Assembly: GCA_950295325.1 (NCBI GenBank)
Contig: OX485805.1
Coordinates: 40,599,501 to 40,659,500 of the forward strand
From: Polytrichum commune
Taxonomy: Eukaryota; Streptophyta; Polytrichopsida; Polytrichales; Polytrichaceae
Direction of reading: 5' to 3'
Length of the DNA stretch: 60,000 bases
This document shows, one piece after another, positions 37,200 through 49,000 of this stretch (its first letter is position 1; each line of letters opens with the position of its first letter). Made by a program: the position numbers and the translations under genes. A model generated the notes under the pieces. That model was not told the DNA's origin and ran no database searches. It saw only the letters and a program-made list of their open reading frames with translations.

Positions 37200-40100
37200 T
37201 CACAAATGTGAGAATTTCAACAACCCGAACCTAAGTCGTGTCAAACTGCTCATGGGCACTTCTCGCTTCGTGGGCTTGGGGATCATACTGGGACAATTGT
37301 TTTTGTGCTTTTGTGAAGAGAAGTGCTGCAAATTATTGTTACGATTAGTAAGTTTAGTTAGGGTTTCAGCATTGTTTAGAACGTAGAAGCTAGAAAGTTC
37401 TGGAAGCTCCATAGGCGGAAAGTTTTGGAAGCTAAGTTCTTAGGATTACTATCAAGTTCTTAGGTAGTTTTGATTCATTGTTGCTAAGGTTGGTTATGAG
37501 ACATGTTGATTGTACTGCAATAAAGGTAGTAAATAGGAATTGATACACTTCAGGTGTGAGCTATGGAAACTTGTCTAGTTCTATTGTTGCAATAGGTTAT
37601 GGGCGCCAGTTACGATCTGCTGCACATTCTATTATGATTGTCAAGCTAGTACCATGATAGTGAAGGTAAAGTCAGTCCAGAAAGTTGTTTCATAGTTTAG
37701 GGTTAGTTCCTGAATTATCAGAGGTCTTTGCGATTGGTTCGATACGACCAAGAGGATAATGATGGATACTTGTGCCATGTCTGACATCCGGGAGTCTAGC
37801 TCAGTCGATAAATACAATGGCACAAACTTCCACTTATGGAAGATGCATTTGAGTTTCATTTTTCAATCTTGCGAACTTTTTTTGATCGTCAATGGTACAT
37901 TGGAGAATTCAACTCTTAGTACTGTTGCCGACAAAATGATGTGGAAGAAAAAAGATAAGCAAGCCATTGTGGCCATTATGACCACCCTCGATTCGTTTCA
38001 CAAGGCAGAGGTTATCAACTGCACAACTTCACATGCAATGTGGACGCAATTTCAAGCATATCATGACCAACACTCCGACGAGTGAGTCATTGCGCTTCAA
38101 GAAAATTACTATGGGAGCAAGCTTAGTGCTGATGAGTCTATTGCCACCTTCGTCACTTCTTTGCAAAAATTGGCAAAGCAGTTGACTGATCTTGGCCAAC
38201 CAATTTCTGATCAATAGTTAATTAGTAAAGTAAAGTGCGGTCTGCCCTCGGCGTTTGATCCGATTCTTCTTGCTTGGGATAGCGTTCCTGTTGCCGATCA
38301 GACTCTTCCCTTTTTTCAAGTACGGCTTGTAAAGTTTCAGCACAAACTTTGTGATCGTGTTCTTTGATCTGAGGCTCCTTTGGAACATGTGTTCTTTGCT
38401 AAAGGTTCTTTGCCTACACTATCTAAGTCTCCTCTCAGACTGTTGACCAAAAGCATGAACGAGCGGAGCGTTTGGCACGACAAAAGTGTCGCACCCGTTG
38501 CTACAAGTGCGGCATATGCGGTCATTTTGGCAAAGAATGTCCACACGATACTGATACATCCTCCTCTGTCGAATCCTCGAAATGACACAAGGGACCTTGT
38601 TCTGATCGTACATTTTTGCAACGAAAAATCACCTCTAAAGGGAAGCGCAGTCATGCTAATGTCATTGCGAGTTCTGTATCTTTACACTCTGAATCCTCTG
38701 AGTATGTCTCTCGTGAGGCATATTGTGTGAACTCTGGTATACCTGACCCTTTGAGTGAGGCTGATTTTTTTTGAATTGTTGATTCTGGCGCTACTGAGCA
38801 CATGTCTGACAAACGCTAGTGGTTTACGAGTTTTCATCCTGTTCATGACAAATGCTGGAGTGTCTCCATCGCTGACAATCATCTCCTATATGTGCGAGGC
38901 GTTGGTGATATCATAGTGCATGCCACTATCAATGGAGTGGACAAACCTTTCTAAACTCCAAAATGTCTTGTATGTGCCTAATCTTCGACAGGATTTGATT
39001 AATATCAGCCGGCTCACAGAGAAGCATGTTGCGATCATTCATGTCCGTGATGAGTGCAAAATGATCAACCACAATGGTACTGGCCGATTCCTCAGGACTG
39101 GCTCCAAGTCTGATGGTCTCTAGGGGCTTCATATTACTTCTATCACTCCTTCTAGCATGGCTAATCTTGTTTGTGTAGTTGACTCCTCCTCGGGACATCG
39201 ATCTCAATCTACTCTCAATCTTCACCGGTGGCACACTAGACTTGGTCATGCTAGCTTTTGCACAATTCACGACGAGTAGCCGTGAAACTATTTTTGGCCT
39301 ACCCTCTTTCAGTAAGGCCACTCCTCTTGTCTGCACTCGTTGTGTTCATGGCAAGATCCATCTCCAACCTTTTCTTGTCAACACAGAGCGGAAGCATGTT
39401 CCTCTTCTAGGTCTTTTCTTTCACTTTGATGTGGCTGGTCCATTTCAAGTTCCTTCTCTTGGAGGTCATTCTTATTTCATGACTTTTAAAGATGACCATA
39501 GTAGCTTTCGTTTTGTTTCTATCATGTCCACACTGCTATTTTGTCCATTTTCAAGAGTTTGTATAAACTCTCCAAGAAGAAATTGGTCGATCCATGGTTA
39601 AACTTCGCATAGACAATGTGAAAGAGTTTCTCTCCCGAGAGTTTTAAGACTACATCTAGGAAACTGACATTCGCCATGAGCTCACGGCTCCATACTCTCC
39701 AGAGCAGAATTCTACCGTCGAAAGGGATAATCGGACAGTGGTTGAATGTGCCCGGAGCATGCTTTATCAAAAGTCTCTTTCCCTTGAATTTTGGGGTGAA
39801 GCTGTCAATACAATAGTTTAGGTTCTCAATAGAGTTTCTAATCACACTCTTCATGGTGAAACTCCATTCACTAAGTGGTATGGCTACAAGCCAGATATTA
39901 GTCATTTCAAAGAATTTGGCAGTATTTGTTATGCTTATGTACCAAAGCAAGTTCGTGCAAAGCTTGACAACAAGGCTCATGAGTGTTTATTCATTGGTTA
40001 ATATCCAACTTCTAAGGCTTATTGCTGATGGTCTATGCATAAATGAAATATTTTGCATTCCCGAGATGTTATTTTTTTATGAGAAAATGTCTTCTAATTT

Positions 40101-40300
40101 CTAATCCTCTCTTATCAGGGCCACTTCTCCACCTGACTATTCTCTTCTGTTTTTTGTTAAGTCTCATGACTCCCATTTTTTAGTCTGTTGATTCTTCTCA
40201 AAGTGTGTCCTCCATCTTTCCTTTCAATAATCCCGTTTCAGTGGGAGTTGGTAGGGAATTTAGGGAAAATTAGTTCATTTAGCATTTAGCCTAGAAGAAG
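37200..40300 (+). pseudogene. Truncated, decayed Ty1/copia retrotransposon
   Basis: Plus-strand copia relic. A UBN2-like gag starts at 37759 (YNGTNFHLWKMHL) and continues past stops. A CCHC zinc knuckle (CYKCGICGHFGKEC) lies near 38500. The protease motif IVDSGATEHMSD is near 38780. GAG-pre-integrase WHTRLGHAS is near 39230, and the integrase core (DVAGPF..., later ERDNRTVVECARSM) spans about 39430-39780. Stops and frameshifts interrupt all parts. Sequence resembling the end of a 5' LTR ends TTGTTGCA near 37592. No reverse transcriptase or RNase H follows: the element is lost after about 40.1-40.3 kb, a little before a solo LTR of another family. Confidence 0.82.
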
Positions 40301-40349
40301 GAAGGTCAAAATAAAAACTAAATAGTGCTAGAAAATAATGAAGTAGAAA

Positions 40350-40440
40350 AAATATGCTAGCTAAGCAAATGTTAGTAGATCCTAACTAAGCCAATGTTAG
40401 TAAATGCTAGCTAAGCAAATGTTAGTTTATTAGTTAAGAT
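40350..40440. repeat. Short degenerate tandem repeat
   Basis: Three copies of a ~20-30 bp unit containing CTAAGCAAATGTTAGT (middle copy CTAAGCCAATGTTAGT), in the DNA between the copia relic and the solo LTR. Confidence 0.7.
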
Positions 40441-40544
40441 GGGCCACACGAGACAATTGGAGGCGTTTGACGTAAGAAGGCGAAATTGACATGAAGATTT
40501 TTGAAGAAAAAAAACCAAAAAATAAGGGGGCTATTTGCCTACTT

Positions 40545-41497
40545 TGTCGCAACCCGTGCTAGCCCCCTTAACAATTTTTCCAATTTTTAATTCTAGCAAA
40601 AGTTACGAGCGCTAACCCTTCGCATTCCACCATGCTAATGGTTAGTTTCGCCTACCCCGGACCTTATATAGTTCATAAGAGGGGAACCAACCTTCCTACT
40701 TTGTTTTTGGGACTCACCCTTTAATCGGTAACCAATTCTTAGATGTGAACTTTCATTCATGGAAGTCTAATCTTATGTTGATCATCGCATTGCCGGAGCA
40801 ACACTACAACAACTCGAACCATACTAGGCAACTATGGCCTCACATTGGGCCAATGCTCATGGAGGCCGTGCCGTTCAGCCTTGGGTGGATGAGGCCACAC
40901 CACCTCATCCATATAAGCCTCTAGCCCTCTAGGCGGGGCCCCTATCCCAAGGTCAAGAAACCTTTTGTCTCTCTACGAAGAGTTGGGGCCAAGTAGACAT
41001 TTTTCCTTAGCCGCTGGGCCTAGAAGCCCCTAGCAACTTCAGACCATCATAACTTCCTTGTATGATGTCTAATGTTAATAAGCCATCACTCCATCTTCAT
41101 CTACGCTTCATGTGCATGACGATAAACTCCTCACTTGCCTCATTCAGGTAAGTATTGAGGACGGTATGCTTGCTTAAACCTTGCCAGTCCCGAAGTTACT
41201 CCCAGGCCACTGCTGTCCCTGGACAGCGCCCCACTCAAATTGTCATAACTCCTAGCTCACACCTCCGATTGAGGTGATTTTGAGCATTCTAGAATCACTA
41301 CGCCATAAGCTACACATAGCTTATGGCCATACCCTCGTGCCTCCTAGTCTCCATGGGTGGGAAGCGTTTCCAACGCCCGGGGCCCTCGTCCACATTAGGA
41401 TCATTTGGGCCCTCTCGCCACAAGTCCCGGGTGTCACTCCGGGATCTCCCTTGTGCCCATGGTATTTCAGACACTCCTCATGGAGAGGTGCGCGACA
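40545..41497 (+). mobile_element. Solo LTR (953 bp), plus orientation
   Basis: Starts TGTCGCAACC and ends GTGCGCGACA, so termini are TG..CA with a 6-bp inverted repeat TGTCGC/GCGACA. The 5-bp flanks are TACTT and CACTT, a target duplication with one mismatch. It is homologous along its whole length to the inverted copy at 58389-59361, with many substitutions, so both copies have diverged for some time. No internal retrotransposon coding region adjoins it. Frames of up to 90 codons inside it are not genes. Confidence 0.88.
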
Positions 41498-41620
41498 CAC
41501 TTACCCCCTTGTCAACTCGATGGTAAAAATCCAGAAATATTTTTAAGGTCTCCCGTCACAGTCAATTCAGCGAGAGGATGACACCTCAACCGAGAAACCC
41601 CCGAGCCTTAATTTTGAGAA

Positions 41621-42345
41621 ATGATTCAAAGAAGGGAGCCGGTAGCGGAGGGGTCCAACATCCCTACGTTTGAAAATTGGATTAGAGATTTAGTGCACAG
41701 TCACATTGTTGACCCCAATGACGTGGATGACATGGACAAAGTTCTGATGTGCAGCCGACCGTCTCAGCTAGCTTTGCGATATACAAGGATGAAGGCCTAT
41801 GGAAATCATTTTTGTGTGAGGACAAACAATCCATGATGCTTCAAACTTACGACAATGATGTTGAATATGTGTTTGAAATGCCTTCTATGGGGTCAAAAGA
41901 GGTGACATTGAACTATGTGGGAGTACTAAAGGATATACTGAAATTGAATTATGGACCACCTGTTATATTTTTTAGGTGTGAGTGGATGAAACGATATGAC
42001 AATCAAAGCAATCCTACTTATGTAAGAGATGATGTTGGATTAATGGTCGTTAATTTCCGCCACAAAGTACCAAAGATGTCAGAGCCATTGACATATCCTA
42101 GCCAAACGACACAAGTATTCTGGTCAGAAGAAAATGACAAACTGGGATGGAAAGTAGTTTTTGTAAAGGAGGCACGCTCAAAAAGACATCAACAAAGAAA
42201 AACAGATGTATTCATTCCTACCACTGAAGAAGTGGATGGCATGCATACTGCAAACTATGTACCTCCCCCGCCCACTACCGTTTCCTTAGTGGGAGCCATA
42301 GAACTATCAGATTATGAGAACTCGTTAGCACTAGCTAAATTTTAG
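41621..42345 (+). pseudogene. CACTA (En/Spm) transposon relic, DUF4216-like
   Basis: Two overlapping plus frames (41621-41836, 41749-42345) join by one frameshift near 41815-41830. The second reads NYVGVLKDILKLNYG, then FFRCEWM, VGLMVVNFRHK, TQVFWSEENDKLGWKVVF. This is the layout of DUF4216, the C-terminal domain of many plant CACTA transposase polyproteins (YYGVL..I.ELDY, VLFKCDW, G.T.VN, QVFYV.D). Upstream residues fit the spacer before DUF4216. The transposase core and element ends are not present nearby, so this is a fragment. Confidence 0.7.
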
Positions 42346-43235
42346 TTGTTTGTCATTACAAATGAGTGTCATATGGTTGAAGTATAATAGGGTCGATTTC
42401 TAGGGAGTGGATGTGTTTGAATGTAATGTAGGGGGAAATGTTGTTTACAATCCATTTCAGAGGGATGCAAGATTAAATTAAATTTTAGGTGGAAACATGT
42501 TGAAAATTAATTTGGGGAGGAAATGCATGAAATTGAGCTCAATTATAGTATGACTGAACTATAAGTTTACTATGATTTACCACTCCACATCATTGACTAT
42601 GTGGCATATAATATAAAATGCATTGTTTGCATCCAATGCCCACCACTGTAATTGATATTGAAGTCCACAGTAACGCCACTCTTATGTGCATCTTGTTAAT
42701 GAATATCTTCCATATACGTCAATACATGTTAGTTGCCGATGTACCTCATTATGTCAAACATGTTTAGTCTTTATGGGTTGTGTTTTCAGTCATTATATTG
42801 ACACGTCATTACCACAATGAATATTCATAATTTGATTAATTTCTATGTGCCACATCATTCAATGTAGATGTGGGCCAAGTCTTAGTTACAATCTATTGGA
42901 AAGTCATAGTTTAGTATGGGTTAGCGAAGGCCAACAAATAAATGACTGCACATTTGCCACATTGGACTTGTTTTTGCACGTCACAACGAAATGAATGAAG
43001 TGAATGATAAATAAGAGACGACAAATGAATATTTGGGGTCTCATTGAACACATTTCATCCATGAATCTTTTCACTAATTGAACAATGACTAAATTCTTCT
43101 ACAAGTCATAGGAAATGAACCAAGTATGCGACTCAATCATAAAATGAGTTCTTTAGGACACCTAGTCATTGATACTATGGCTGGAATGGACAAGTTTTCT
43201 TCTAGTGCTTGTAAAGGGCCTTGTGTAGACCCCAA
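42346..43235. other. Intergenic DNA, nothing recognised
   Basis: AT-rich without coding motifs. It ends in the 27-bp sequence (43209-43235) shared exactly with 23066-23092, directly beside the 3' tail of the L1-like LINE, so that sequence is part of the LINE's target DNA. Confidence 0.5.
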
Positions 43236-45700
43236 TATTTTTATTTTATTTTATTTTTATTGGGCACAAATCAAAAATTCAATTGCAAAGAGAACCCAAT
43301 ATACAACCAGCCCGGCCGAAACAACGCAACCCAAGTGAAAATCAAGATATAATGCTCATCTAAAGCCTATCCTTCCAAGTAATGACTAAGTTGCTCCATG
43401 TCACAATAAGACCTTTGACCCCCCAAGTCAAATCAAATTTGTTAAGAATATCATGGTAGGCCACGTCCGGGGCTTTTTCCAAGTCCATAAGCGTTTATTT
43501 CCATGTAGTCCTCCCGTAATCATGCAAGGCATCCTAAATGATTTGACGTGTTTTCTCAATGGGCCATTGCGATTTATTAAAAACCAATTTATTCCATTGC
43601 CGCTAGATGACCCATAGAAGACCGTTTCTTAAGAAGCACTAGATGCGATTGAACTGTTAGAGTGTTTTGCACAAAGGTTGATAAAAAATATATTGCAACA
43701 TGGAAAAAGACTTGTGTGGGCCGAGATTTCTTTTTTTGGCAAAGAGTTGCCAAATGGTGTTGGCAGTGTATCTCCACACATGTTGAGTAAGGGGACAATT
43801 GTAGTACCCGTGCTCCACTGATTCCACCGACTGAGGGCCACAATGGCGGCAACTTTGGTTGATCTCCACTGAGATTTTACCACGCCACTCGTTAACTGCC
43901 ACTGATTTATAAATAACTGACTAGCCGAATGCCGCCTCTTTCTATGCCTTAGTTTTGTGCCAAATGGTATTCCACCTAGGGGAGGTGGAGGGGGAAATTT
44001 TGTTTCGCCACTTGTGCGAGATTGACTTCTTGAGGCCTATTTGCTTAGTGATCCACTTCCTCCCTTCTTTGGCCGAGTAAGCGAAGAAGGGGGTGATCTC
44101 TAGCCACCACCAGCGAGCGGGGTTGATAAAAAGTTCATCAAGTTTCCCAAAAAGCAGATTGAACTAAGTTTTGCTACTACCTTTGGTGAGCCTATCAACC
44201 CTTATGCGTATCATCCAACCACTGAAAATTGTTGTTGGTGGTGTATTCTTAGTGTTAGATTTAATCTTGGTGAGGGTGAAATATTGCGATCCCATTATAA
44301 ATTTAGGAAAAGTGCCCATAAATTCGGCATTAAATTGAACAACTCCATGGCTAAATTCCTTGAGATAACCAGTGCAGACTACCCATTCCGATAGTGTGTC
44401 CTTTGTGTTAATTTCTATTAAGACCAACCCATTCTTGTGAGGTGAGCTAGGCATTTTGTTGGTTGAGTATCATTTCTCAGAGAGGTTCATAGAATTCCGT
44501 AAGTTTAAGCCAAAAGTCACTGTGAACTTTTTGTGAGGAGAATTTATCTTTAGCATCCTCCCAATTTAGAAAATGTATCTCCTTGAATCCCAAATATCCA
44601 TAAAGTACCTTAAACCATTCATTTTCAAGGTATATGCCTTGCTCATTATAATGCCAAAGTGTAGTCCTTGGTTTTCCTCCCTCCACCAAAGATTGAGTTG
44701 CAAGATGTCTTCGAGAGTAGTCAGAAAAAGGTATGTGACCGTTTTTGCCATTACCTTCCACGATTGGGTTATGTGGTGCCAAACTTTGGATTCATCTTTT
44801 GTAGAAAATTGTGGGGGAAATGACCATAAAGAAAAGGGACCCCATGGACCGTGGGGTAAGGTTGTAAATGCGTGATGCAATGCCTCAGGATAATATGAAG
44901 GTTCGATTTGCCAAGAAATAAGGCCTGGATAACCCATTTACTCATGAGGGCTTTCATGGCGTCCTTTGGCAAGGTAAGACTAAAGCCTTCTATTTACTTG
45001 GGCATAGTACAATCATCCAATCAACATGTGCTATTGCTGTGTTTTCCAATCTAGACTAGATTTAGTTGCGGAGTAAAGCTTTAATCCTCCCAAGAAATTT
45101 CTTTGACCCAACCCACACCGCAATAAAATACCAGAGGGCTAATAATATGTTGGGAGTTGTCTTGTGGAAGGGTAATGCCTTTCAAGTTACCAACTACCAT
45201 TGCATGTTTTACTACTGCATTTAATGTCTCTGCCATGATAATGAACAGATAGGGTGCAAGTGGGCAGCCTTTGCGAACTCCTCTATGCGGTTCAAAATAC
45301 TATGTTGCTTGGTTGTTGATATTGACAAAGACCATTGCATCATGAAAAAACATTTTAATCATTTGAATAAATGTGCTTGGCATTCCGAGTTTCTCCATTA
45401 CTTGGAATGTCAAGACCCTATCATAGAACTCTATCATAGAACTCTATCATAGGCTTTGCTAAAGTCAAGTTTGAGGAAAATAAACACCTGACACGACTTC
45501 TTTGCCCATTAAGTTGATTCGTATGTGAGTAAAATGTTATCTAAAATTAATCGAAATGGTAGAGGCAGTTTGATCACTATCGATTAACTCTACTAATAGT
45601 GGTTGGAGTCGTCGTTGTAGGGCTTTGGCAAAGATCTTATAGGTGGTGTTGTGTAGAGGGCTAGAGCATTAGATTGCTCGTAGTTAATAAAAACATAATG
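43236..45700 (-). pseudogene. Decayed L1-like LINE (minus), RT to zf-RVT and A-rich tail
   Basis: Read on the minus strand from the right: LKLDFSKAYDRV (RT motif A) at about 45470-45430, then RGVRKGCPLAPYLFIIMAET near 45280-45220, typical of plant L1 LINEs. The palm/thumb and connection parts follow (LPKDAMKALMSKW near 44950; WHHITQSWKVMAKTV near 44770). A zf-RVT-like region (CRHCG...VEHGYYNCPLTQHVW) lies at about 43850-43780. The A-rich 3' tail appears as TTTTATTTTATTTTATTT at 43237-43260. Stops and frameshifts are frequent and the endonuclease is missing, so it is 5'-truncated and dead. A 16-bp direct duplication (CATAGAACTCTAT core) sits near 45421. Confidence 0.78.
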
Positions 45701-46079
45701 AAAGAGGCATTAGCAAGAATAAGGCTATCATGCTAGTCCAAAGAGGGAGAAAACTTATCCAATATTGTTTGTATGAACTAATGAGGAGAAGAAAAGCAAT
45801 AAAAAAACAAAGCAAAGAGAACATAAGACCATCTCACTCCAAACATTGTTCATATGCCTTTGTATAAGTATTTATGCTTGTGCAATCTTATCCCCTATTG
45901 ATTCTAATAAATTATGGACCCACCATGTAATGAAGTGCTTGGAAATTTGACTACGTTTGGAGTTGCGGAGTGATCTTGAGGAGTTGGCACTTTGGAGCGT
46001 TGGATGTGTCCAAGTGCGCATTTTCTTGTTTTAAGTATTTATTTGTTTTTGGTTTGCTTGAATATAGAAAAGAAAAGAA
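45701..46079. other. Spacer between two LINEs, nothing recognised
   Basis: AT-rich sequence between the 5' limit of the L1-like relic and the 3' end of the large LINE. No target duplication for either element could be identified. Confidence 0.45.
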
Positions 46080-46220
46080 AAAGTAACGCTAGTATATGAT
46101 ACCAGCGTGAATGCGAGCCCGTTAGCCATATACTGATCATGGTATTCCGTGATGCAGTGTATGGTTTTATGCCTCCTGTGGGGAGGTGGGCTCTGGGGTT
46201 TTAATACAAACAAGCTATCT
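46080..46220 (-). other. Probable 3' UTR of the large LINE
   Basis: About 140 bp after the ORF2 stop on the minus strand, ending near a pyrimidine tract (CTTTTTCTTTTC complement at 46067-46085). No poly(A) or clear simple-repeat tail is visible, so the true 3' end could lie somewhat further left. Confidence 0.4.
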
Positions 46221-47051
46221 TTAATTAGGAGGGGGTATGGGTTTTTGTTTGTTGTCTAGTTTTCTTTTATTTAGTGCTAAGTAGGTAAGGTATTTGATGG
46301 CGTTTTGGTGTATGTCTTTCATCAATTTTTTGATGTTTGTTTTTGGGATGTTTATTTTTGTGAGATTTTCAATGGAGTGTTCGTGTATGGCTCCTCTTAC
46401 TCCTGCCGTGATGGTTATGAGGGGGTTGGTTTTCCAACCGTTGTTTTGGATGATGTTATTTAGTGGGTCATATTTGGCATGTTTGTTTGTGATGGCTTGT
46501 TCTGGGAATCTATCATGGCAGTATGTGAATTCAATGAATTGGATCTTGTGTTCGGGGGAGGGTGATATTGGTGGTTGTATTTGTTTTGGTGCTCCGAGTA
46601 TGCATAGGATGTTTGGTCTTAATTTGGCGAGGCATTGGCATGGGTTTGGGTGGCAAGTGCATTGGAGTAGCCATTCCGGTACTGTTTGTTCTTGTGGTTG
46701 GTTATTAAAGTGACCTGCGTTTGTTAGTGTATAGAATCTGGTATTTTTGTTGGCTTGTAATGTTTGGGCGATGAGATGTACTGCTTTGTTGTGTCGTGCA
46801 ATTCTAAGTCCTTTAAGGAATGGGTGCTCACATGTGGATAGTAGGTGAGGCCATGTGTCACGTTCATTTTTATGGCATAGCGTGCAATTGGGGTTTGGGT
46901 GTGTGATAGGCCAAAATATGTTTTTCCTGTGGTTACCCATATATTGGGCGTATCTGAATTTGAGTGTTTGGGTGATTTGGGTATCCGGGATTTTCTCGTC
47001 TTGCCAAAAATGGTTGGAGAGTTTTTGGTTTATTTGGGTATTGGATAGCCA
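46221..47051 (-). pseudogene. LINE ORF2 CCHC finger and restriction-like endonuclease (RLE)-like C-terminus
   Basis: In frame with the RNase H after one TAA. A C-x2-C-x9-H-x4-C finger (CTLCHKNERDTWPHLLSTC, about 46880-46825) is followed by RIARHNKAVHLI. Then comes LRPNILCILG, and after about 17 residues FIEFTYCHDRFPEQ, NKHAKYDPL, TAGVRGAIHE. This is the order of RLE-bearing LINEs (CCHC finger; K/R-PD; D/E; K..KY; G(V/A)xG), a PD-(D/E)xK-type nuclease. In this copy the catalytic PD reads PN, explained by one G-to-A change. The C-terminus (IKYLTYLALNKRKL) is basic. The stop is at 46221. The RLE call rests on motif order, not on an alignment. Confidence 0.65.
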
Positions 47052-48107
47052 TTAGTCTACGTATGGGAATTTATGTTTGGCTAGGTCTGCTTCATTTGTT
47101 TCGTGTTCTTTGGTTATGAATGTACGCAGGTTACGGATGGCTCCGTCGTGCGTGGCTGTTGGACAACCTGCTAGCCAGTATGGGGTCGAGTGGGCAGTGT
47201 GTATACGTGGGGTGGTATTCGGTTTTTCTTTGGTAGTTCCTTCGTTTGCTAGTGCATCTGCTATTTCATTTCCGGTGATGCCTGTATGAGCCTGTACTTT
47301 GTGTATGTGTATTTTGTGTGGGGTCCAGTATATATGTCGTATGATTGCTGCTATGAGTAGTTTGTCTGGGTGGTGGTGTTGTGATGTTGGGCGGTGGATG
47401 TGGTTGTTAATTAGATATATGTTGTTAAGGCTATCTGTAAATATGTGTGTGTCTATTTTAGTGAGTTGTATATTTTTAACGGCAATAAGAATTGCATTGA
47501 GTTCGGCTCTAAGTATGTTTTGGTAGCCTGGTAATCTTTCTGAGATTTTTGTGTTGTTGTTAGGGCTATATACTCCCGATCCTGCAGTGTTTCCTTCTAT
47601 TTGGCCTTCGGAGTTTTTGGTCGGGGGGATGAATGATCCATCCGTATATGTGCACTGTTGTGGGTGGAATTTAAGGGGGTATGTGTTTGTGAATGTGCTT
47701 GGTAGGGGTATTATGTGGGTGTTTATGTTTTGGAGGGGGGTGGTTTTAGGGGCATTTTTCCATGCGTTAGAGAATTTAACGTTGTAATGTGTGGGTGTGG
47801 GTTTAATGGGGTGGATGTCTATGTGTGTATGTGTAGTGTTTTTGAGGATTCTTTGTAATGCGGTTGGTATTTGGGTGTTATTTAGTATGGTTCTTTGGTT
47901 GTGTACGCATATGATTGATGTAAGGGATGGTTCAGTGTATTGGTAGTATTTTGGCCATTCTGGCGTGGGGTTGTATGTTATAGTATGTGGTGGGATTGTG
48001 GCTAGGATGTGTATGTCCGGGTTTGTGAGTGGTATTTGTTGTGGTGTCCAATCCTTGTGGTTTATTATTAGGATAGTGATTGTTTGTGCATCTTCTTTAG
48101 CGGCCAT
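47052..48107 (-). pseudogene. LINE ORF2 RNase H domain
   Basis: Degrades the RNA strand of the RNA-DNA hybrid during second-strand synthesis. The 351-codon open frame contains CTYTDGSFI (first Asp), AGSGVYS, LRAELNAILIAVK (Glu), HIFTDSLNNIYLI (second Asp) and KVQAHTGITGNEIADALAN (His and last Asp), so the D-E-D-(H)-D catalytic set of RNase HI is complete. The Met at 48107 is probably not a true start: the frame is open upstream into the linker. A TAA at 47052 separates it from the zinc-finger/RLE part, which continues in the same frame. Confidence 0.88.
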
Positions 48108-49000
48108 TCTAGCCCAATGGAGGGCTTCGAGGGTTGTATTGTGGTCCGTGGGGAACGCTAGTCCATACCCTGTCCATTTGGTTGAGTTTGCTTTGCCTAT
48201 TGATCCAAATAGTATGTCTCGAGTGTGTGGGGAGTTATATTGGGTGAGTTGGGTAGGGCAAGTGAGGGGGGATGAATAGTATGAGTGTGTGATTTGGAAG
48301 GATTCTATGAGTGTTTTGGTGATTTCGGGGGGTAGTGTTTGGTGTAGGTTGTTTGGTTGGATAGTTTTTGGCTTTTTCCTGGGAAGTATAGTTATATATC
48401 TTTGTAGGAGCCATAGGATTTCTGTTTCAAAATCTTGTGGTGGTGGTTGTAGGAAGTTAGTGAGGTGTTGAAGGGTGTTGTGAGAGAATTGGTTCCATAG
48501 CCAATGTAACCTTTCGAGGGTAAGGGTAGCTATGTAGTTTCATTTTTGGTCATATACATTTGCTCCTAATGCGTGTGTTGTTATGGACGGTTTGTTGGTT
48601 ATGATATCTTTGTCGGGGTTACATTCATGGATGTTTAGTGTGAGGTTGGTGATTGTTAGTGGTGGATGTATAAACTTAGTGTCTTTTGTTTGGGTATTGG
48701 TAAGGTAATTGGCATATGTGTTAGTGGTGTTTTGTGTTGTGGTTGCGGTGTGGTATTGTGTGATGGTTAATAGGTTATGGTTTAAGAATATGTTGTCCAG
48801 GTGGAGTAATTCTTCTTCTGTGCGCCATTGTTGTGTGGTGTTGTTCGTGGTTTGCCATTGGCATAAGTACGTTGTTTTGATGGCTTGTGCTCCCCATTTG
48901 TCCTTCCTTGTGGTAGTTTTTTCTTTTATGATTTTATGTATGGCGTTCCCAAGTATTGGGTTTAGGTTGGTGTGAGCCCAAAATTGATGCCCACATTGGT

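Noticed and set aside
40545-41497. This block as a 5' UTR copy of the large LINE
   Set aside because: It matches DNA near ORF1, but TG..CA ends and 5-bp duplications at both copies show it is a solo LTR nested in the LINE.
46294-49000. Many plus-strand open frames (60-139 codons) across 46.3-49.0 kb and 54.1-57.4 kb
   Set aside because: They are complements of the large LINE's coding frames. Their Val/Cys/Trp/Gly-rich composition follows from the G+T-rich strand, and none shows a motif.
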